The translations under genes and the position numbers were made by a program. The notes beneath the pieces are model-generated. The model saw only the letters and a list, made by a program, of their open reading frames with translations. It had not been told where the DNA came from and did no database searches. From SLFH01 sp050486265 (GTDB lineage Bacteria; Planctomycetota; Phycisphaerae; Phycisphaerales; UBA1924), in the NCBI GenBank assembly GCA_050486265.1, contig JBJHCY010000002.1, positions 310,001 through 374,000 of the forward strand: a DNA stretch of 64,000 nt, in the 5' to 3' direction. Each line of letters opens with the position of its first letter. The stretch's first letter is position 1. Positions 60,213-64,000 of this stretch are shown here, piece by piece.

Positions 60213-61217
60213 TTACCCCCCCAACTCCGCAAGCCGCTCAAGCCGCGCCCCCTCGTGCTCGACCATCCACGGGTCCTCACTCAGAATCGCGTGCGCCCGC
60301 GCGAACGGCCCGCGCGCCTCCTCATCCCGCCCCAGCAGCAGCAGACACTCCCCGATCTCCTCGAACACATACCCATCCGGCTCGCCGATCTTCTCCCACG
60401 CGGCCTCCAGCGACCGCTGCTCGCCGAGCGCTTCCTCGACCCGCCCGAGCGAACGCAGGCACCGCGCCACCGCCCAGCGAGCGATCAGCGTCTCGCGCTC
60501 CTGCCCCCGTTCTCGCCGAGCCTCAAGCGCACGCTCAAAGAGCTCCAGCGCACGCCCGTACTCCCCTCGCTCGTGGTAAGTCCAACCCAGGTTGTTCAGA
60601 AGCGACGCACGCCACCGCCGCGCACGCGGATCCGCCGAAGCCTCCGCGGCCTCCAGCGCCGTCTCGTTCCAACGCACCGCCGCCTCACCCGCGCCCGCGA
60701 TCGCCGCCATGTGCGCCGCGTCAACCGCCAGCGCATCATCCACGCCCCGCGCCGCCTCCCACGCTCGTTCAAAGAACACCATCGCCGCGGCCCGATCCCC
60801 CGACGAGTTCTTCACGCGCCCGCGTTCGAGCAGCAGCATCACGCCGACCACGCCCGCGTCATCGCCCGCATGACCAGCGCTTTCCCCCAACTCCCGCTCA
60901 ACCCCGTCAAGCGTCGCCGTCGCCTCATCAAACCGCCGCTGCAGCCCCTGCGCCCTCGCGGCCTGCGTCAACAGACCGAGCCGCACCAACCCCTCCTCCC
61001 CAGCCGCGGCTTCCAGAAACCGCCCCTCGCTCGCCGCCGCATCCCGAAAGTCCCACAGCCCGTCAACCATCCCGCTCAACCGCTCCCGCGCCGCCGCATC
61101 CATCGCGACCTCCTCAACCACCCCCGTCCCAACAGAACGCGCCGCACCCCCGCAAGCACCGCACAACACAACCACCCCAACAAGCAAAATCAATCCCAAA
61201 GCACGCCAAAGCACCAT
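60213..61217 (-). CDS. TPR-repeat lipoprotein
   Basis: The product (334 aa) has a signal ending in the lipobox VVVLCGAC. Tetratricopeptide repeats run from about residue 80 to 330, the clearest being SLLNNLGWTYHERGEYGRAL with ELFERALEARRE, and ECLLLLGRDEEARGPFARAH. TPR arrays are protein-protein scaffolds. It lies on the same strand as, and 290 nt upstream of, the nine-gene run, and could belong to the same transcription unit. Purine-rich repeats flank it on both sides. Partner unknown. Confidence 0.82.
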   Translation of the reverse strand: MVLWRALGLILLVGVVVLCGACGGAARSVGTGVVEEVAMDAAARERLSGMVDGLWDFRDAAASEGRFLEAAAGEEGLVRLGLLTQAARAQGLQRRFDEATATLDGVERELGESAGHAGDDAGVVGVMLLLERGRVKNSSGDRAAAMVFFERAWEAARGVDDALAVDAAHMAAIAGAGEAAVRWNETALEAAEASADPRARRWRASLLNNLGWTYHERGEYGRALELFERALEARRERGQERETLIARWAVARCLRSLGRVEEALGEQRSLEAAWEKIGEPDGYVFEEIGECLLLLGRDEEARGPFARAHAILSEDPWMVEHEGARLERLAELGG

Positions 61218-61304
61218 GTCCCCTCTCTCTATCTCTCCGTCTCTCCGTCTCTTCCCCCCTCCCCCTCCGTGCCTAAGTGCCTCTGTGCCTTCTTCCCTCC
61301 CCCC
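61218..61304 (-). repeat. Purine-rich repeat between hbd and the TPR gene
   Basis: This is a second copy of the element at 60125-60212. Read on the minus strand it follows the hbd stop directly and runs to the base before the TPR start codon, with GGCAC words at its hbd side and a GAGACGGAGAGACGGAGAGA-like tract at its TPR side. Confidence 0.75.
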
Positions 61305-62171
61305 TCACTCCCCATACACATACACCCCCCGCCCCGTCTTATCCCCCAGCCGCCCCGCCGTCACAAGCTGCTTCAGCAGCGGGCACGCACGGTACCGCGG
61401 GTTGTTCAGCCCCTCGGCAAGTACATCCATGATCTTCACGCAGGTGTCCAAGCCGATGAAATCCGCCAGCCGCAGCGGCCCCATCGGGAACGCGCACCCA
61501 AGCTTCATGATCTCGTCGATATCCTCAGGCTCGGCGACGCCCTCCATCCACGCGTAGAACGCCTCGTTGATCATCGGCATCAGCACGCGGTTGGACACAA
61601 ACCCCGGCCTGTCATTCGCGGCATGCGCCGTCTTGCCCATCGCCTCCGCCAGCGACAGCACGCGCTCGGTCGTCTCGCGGCTCGTCGCGAGCCCGTTGAT
61701 CACCTCAACCAGCTTCATCACCGGCACGGGATTGAAAAAGTGCATCCCGATGAACCGCTCGGCGTGCTCGGGCACGCTCGTCGCCAGGTCCGTGATGCTG
61801 ATCGAACTCGTGTTCGAAGCCAGGATCCCGTTCGCCGAAAGCTGGGCCGCCAGAACCGGGAACAGATCCTTCTTCACCCCCGCGTCCTCGACGATCGCCT
61901 CGACGATGATGTCCGACCCCTTCAGGCCCTCGGGCGACTCGACAAACTTCACGCGCCCCTTCGCGGCGTCCGCGTCCGCCTGCGTCATCCGACCCTTCTC
62001 GACATTCCGCGCCAGCAGCTTCTGATGCAGCGCCCTGCACTTCTCGATCGCCGGCCCGTGCGCGTCGAACACCACCGTCTCGAACCCGCTCGACGCGGCA
62101 ACCAGCGCAATCCCCCCGCCCATCTGCCCCGCGCCCACTACCCCAACCTTCTTCACCTCATGCATCATCAT
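61305..62171 (-). CDS. hbd: 3-hydroxybutyryl-CoA dehydrogenase
   Basis: The product (about 288 aa) oxidises or forms 3-hydroxyacyl-CoA with NAD(H), in fatty-acid or butanoate/PHB-type metabolism. The N-terminal Rossmann motif is VGVVGAGQMGGGIA. IVEAIVEDAGVKKDLF, SNTSSISITDLA and the catalytic-histidine block GMHFFNPVPVMKLVEVI follow, with RPGFVSNRVLMPMINEA in the C-terminal domain. The start is one of several ATGs (62171, 62168, 62165) preceded by a GTG; AGGAG lies 8 nt before the 62165 ATG, so that one may be used. No thiolase or crotonase is adjacent. Confidence 0.93.
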   Translation of the reverse strand: MMMHEVKKVGVVGAGQMGGGIALVAASSGFETVVFDAHGPAIEKCRALHQKLLARNVEKGRMTQADADAAKGRVKFVESPEGLKGSDIIVEAIVEDAGVKKDLFPVLAAQLSANGILASNTSSISITDLATSVPEHAERFIGMHFFNPVPVMKLVEVINGLATSRETTERVLSLAEAMGKTAHAANDRPGFVSNRVLMPMINEAFYAWMEGVAEPEDIDEIMKLGCAFPMGPLRLADFIGLDTCVKIMDVLAEGLNNPRYRACPLLKQLVTAGRLGDKTGRGVYVYGE

Positions 62172-62191
62172 CACTCCTGGCGTTCTGGTGG

Positions 62192-62248
62192 CACGGCTCG
62201 CCGAGCCGTGTCTCTACCCAATCTCGTGGCACAGGCGTCTCGCCTGTG
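62192..62248. repeat. Two dispersed palindromes upstream of hbd
   Basis: CACGGCTCG-C-CGAGCCGTG (62192-62210) and CACAGGCG-TCT-CGCCTGTG (62230-62248) lie between the divergent hbd and TPR genes. Both belong to the family seen at 4553-4708, 12301 and 27902, with GTGGCAC directly before each. Confidence 0.85.
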
Positions 62249-62355
62249 GCTACCCAGTCTCCGTCCCCTCCGGCTCAACTGCTCGACCCTCTCCCGCTCT
62301 CGCCCGCCCGCGGCGGGCGCCCCACACCCCACGCCCTTCCGCCTAGCGTACCCCC

Positions 62356-62664
62356 ATGCCAACCATCGAGCAGCTAACCGCACTCCTCGCCAAAGACCCC
62401 GACGACACCTTCCTCCTCTACGCCCTCGCCCAGGAGCACGCCAAAAACCACAACCACGACGACGCGATCCGCTGCTACGACCGCGTCATCGCTGTCGATC
62501 CCAACTACTTGTACGCCTATTACCACAAGGCCCGCTCGCAGCAGGCCAATGACGACGAGCCCGCCGCCGCGGCAACCGCACGCGAAGGCCTCGACCGCGC
62601 CCAGGCCGCGGGCGACGCCAAAGCCGCAGGCGAGCTCGCGGCACTCCTCGACGAACTGACATGA
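62356..62664 (+). CDS. Small TPR protein
   Basis: The product (102 aa) is soluble and contains about two tetratricopeptide repeats: DTFLLYALAQEHAKNHNHDD with AIRCYDRVIAVDPN, and a diverged second repeat YLYAYYHKARSQQANDDEPA. Such short TPR proteins are common and act as adaptors. The next gene, recX, overlaps it by 4 nt (ATGA), so they are co-translated; a role linked to RecX is not known. Confidence 0.82.
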   Translation: MPTIEQLTALLAKDPDDTFLLYALAQEHAKNHNHDDAIRCYDRVIAVDPNYLYAYYHKARSQQANDDEPAAAATAREGLDRAQAAGDAKAAGELAALLDELT

Positions 62665-63209
62665 CCCGCCCCGGCCGATCATCCCGCCAGCCCAATCGCG
62701 AGCCCGGCGCCACCGCTGCCCCCCAAGACCCCGCCCGCGCCGCGATCGACGCCGCACTCCGCATCCTCACCGCCCGCGACCGCAGCCGCGCAACCCTCCT
62801 CCGAAAGCTCGCCGAAAAACAGCACGAACCCGCCCACGCCGCCGCCGCGGCCGACCACCTCACCAACCTCGGCCTCCTCGACGACCGCCGCTACGCCGAA
62901 AACCTCGTCCGCGCCCAACTCGCCCGCAAGCCCGCCGGCCGCACCTTCCTCATCGCCCGCCTCCGCAAAGACGGCATCGGCCAGCAACTCGCCGAAACCA
63001 TCGTCGCCGAGGCCCTCGCCCCGCGCGACCTCGCCACCGAAGCCGCCGAACTCGCCCGCCGAAAGGCCCGCACGATGGACCGCCTGGCGCCCGAGGTCCG
63101 CGACCGACGCCTCTTCGCCATGCTCGCCCGCCGCGGCTTCGACCCCGACACCGCCCGCGCCGCCCTCGAACTGGCCCGGCACGAGCCGCCCGACCCATCC
63201 CCCGATTAG
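62661..63209 (+). CDS. recX: RecX-family regulator of RecA
   Basis: The product (182 aa) is a helical RecX protein, which binds RecA filaments and limits recombinase activity. It has ALRILTARDRSRATLLRKLA at the start of the first three-helix repeat, LTNLGLLDDRRYAENLVRAQ in the second, and LRKDGIGQQLAETIVAEAL. An extra N-terminal stretch of about 25 Pro/Arg-rich residues precedes the domain. recA is not in the window. It overlaps the preceding TPR gene by 4 nt. Confidence 0.9.
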   Translation: MTRPGRSSRQPNREPGATAAPQDPARAAIDAALRILTARDRSRATLLRKLAEKQHEPAHAAAAADHLTNLGLLDDRRYAENLVRAQLARKPAGRTFLIARLRKDGIGQQLAETIVAEALAPRDLATEAAELARRKARTMDRLAPEVRDRRLFAMLARRGFDPDTARAALELARHEPPDPSPD

Positions 63210-63274
63210 CCCGGCTCCGTTCAATGTTCCCCGAGAAGCCAAGCCCCCCGCCGCACCCCTACCCTTTCTGCAGT

Positions 63275-63964
63275 ATGACCACCACCACCAAGCACACGCC
63301 CGCAGCCCGCCCGGCGACAGCCGCCCTCGCCGCCGCGGCTCTCCTCTTCACCGCCTCCGGCTGCCGCGTCACCGACAACGACAAACTCTCGATCGGCGAC
63401 GAACTCCTCACCTCATCCTTCAAAGCCGAGCGCGAGGGCCTCGACCCCTCCCGCCGCGCCACCGAGCCCCCGCAACCCCTCCCCCTCGACCGCTCCACCT
63501 GGGGAGAGACCGTCGTCGAGCTCCCGTCATCGGGCGTGCGCCACCGCCCCGTCCTCACCACCAACTTCCGCCTCCGAACCCGCGACAAGCGCACCAGCTA
63601 CCCCACCCCCCTCTCCTCCCTCGACCCGCAGTACGACGACCTCCGCGATGTCGAGGCCCCCGGACAGGTCCTCCTCTCCGTCACCGACTTCGTCATGCTC
63701 ATCCCCCGCGGCTTCTTCCTCCAGCCCTTCTACCGCCTCCACCAGAGCCCCGGCGAGCCCTACGCACGCTCCCGCGACGAGAGTTGGCTCTCCGAAGCCC
63801 TCGGCCCGGCCGTCGCACGCCCCGGCGAACGCATCACCCCCACCACCGAACCCGGCCTCGTCAAACGCCGCGTCCCGCACCCAGAGCCGGAACTCGAACA
63901 AGAACCAGAGCCGCAGGACACCGAAGACCCAGGCCAGCCCGACACCGACGGAGGCGCAGACTGA
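63275..63964 (+). CDS. Proline-rich lipoprotein of unknown function
   Basis: The product (229 aa) has a signal ATAALAAAALLFTASGC with lipobox ASGC. The mature part is proline- and arginine-rich without a domain I recognise; SVTDFVMLIPRGFFLQPFYR is its most hydrophobic block. The tail is acidic and repetitive (EPELEQEPEPQDTEDPGQPD). The ATG at 63275 begins just before the signal; 63224 would add 17 residues. Its stop overlaps the next ATG (TGATG). Confidence 0.7.
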   Translation: MTTTTKHTPAARPATAALAAAALLFTASGCRVTDNDKLSIGDELLTSSFKAEREGLDPSRRATEPPQPLPLDRSTWGETVVELPSSGVRHRPVLTTNFRLRTRDKRTSYPTPLSSLDPQYDDLRDVEAPGQVLLSVTDFVMLIPRGFFLQPFYRLHQSPGEPYARSRDESWLSEALGPAVARPGERITPTTEPGLVKRRVPHPEPELEQEPEPQDTEDPGQPDTDGGAD

Positions 63965-64000
63965 TGTCCGCCCCGCTCGACAGCCGAGGCCTCCACCCCG
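63964..64000 (+). CDS. Start of a further gene, cut by the window edge
   Basis: An ATG overlapping the stop of the lipoprotein gene (TGATG) opens a frame beginning MSAPLDSRGLHP. Only 12 residues are visible, so no function can be given; the coupling suggests it is co-transcribed with the lipoprotein. Confidence 0.6.
   Translation, partial: MSAPLDSRGLHP

Noticed and set aside
60090..62552. Plus-strand frame of about 820 codons
   Set aside because: Pro/Arg/His-rich shadow of the TPR lipoprotein and hbd genes; it also crosses the low-complexity repeats and palindromes.

Overview
This 64 kb stretch is GC-rich, densely coded chromosome, most likely from a planctomycete of the class Phycisphaerae. 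The reasons are the LysW carrier-protein amino-acid cluster, the archaeal-type phosphoglycerate mutase, a B12-domain/MeaB fusion, many lipoproteins and single-pass membrane proteins, and large tandem paralogue families. That assignment is an inference from gene content. I saw no rRNA, tRNA, CRISPR array, insertion sequence or prophage.

Layout. 0-5 kb: the 3' end of phoU, then a minus-strand operon lysW-lysX-argC(lysY)-argB(lysZ)-lysK for carrier-protein-bound lysine or arginine synthesis. 5-31 kb: mostly housekeeping and metabolic genes. These are a lipid kinase, BtpA, an M61 peptidase, guanine deaminase, an AbgT transporter, ApgM, a ureohydrolase, an AAA+ ATPase, an aldehyde dehydrogenase, an ABC ATPase, purF, rpsD, a PpiD-like foldase, a MATE exporter and a B12-domain/MeaB fusion. 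31-33 kb: three tandem lipoprotein paralogues. 33.5-37.5 kb: an accessory patch with an RRM protein, a HepT/MntA toxin-antitoxin pair, an AAA_14/DUF4143 ATPase and an FRG-domain gene with a small partner. 37.5-39.2 kb: a mutase large subunit that probably works with the B12-domain/MeaB protein. 39.4-42.2 kb: three tandem membrane-protein paralogues. 42.4-46 kb: an ECF sigma/anti-sigma pair followed by small envelope-stress-like genes (lipoprotein, DUF1328, PRC-barrel).

46-60 kb holds the most unusual region: a minus-strand run of nine tightly packed genes. Eight are diverged paralogues with one architecture: an export or membrane anchor, a helical middle with shared motifs, and a C-terminal module resembling the globular part of GspG pseudopilins. 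The ninth is a DUF885 metallopeptidase embedded among them. I know of no described function for such a set. 60-64 kb: a TPR lipoprotein, 3-hydroxybutyryl-CoA dehydrogenase, a small TPR protein, RecX, another lipoprotein and the first codons of a further gene.

Two sequence-scale signals cut across the genes. A dispersed family of short perfect palindromes flanked by GTGGCAC/GTGCCAC sits between genes, once doubling as a terminator. The tetranucleotide ACGT is almost absent, with Asp, Asn, His and Tyr codons switching from NAC to NAT before valine codons.
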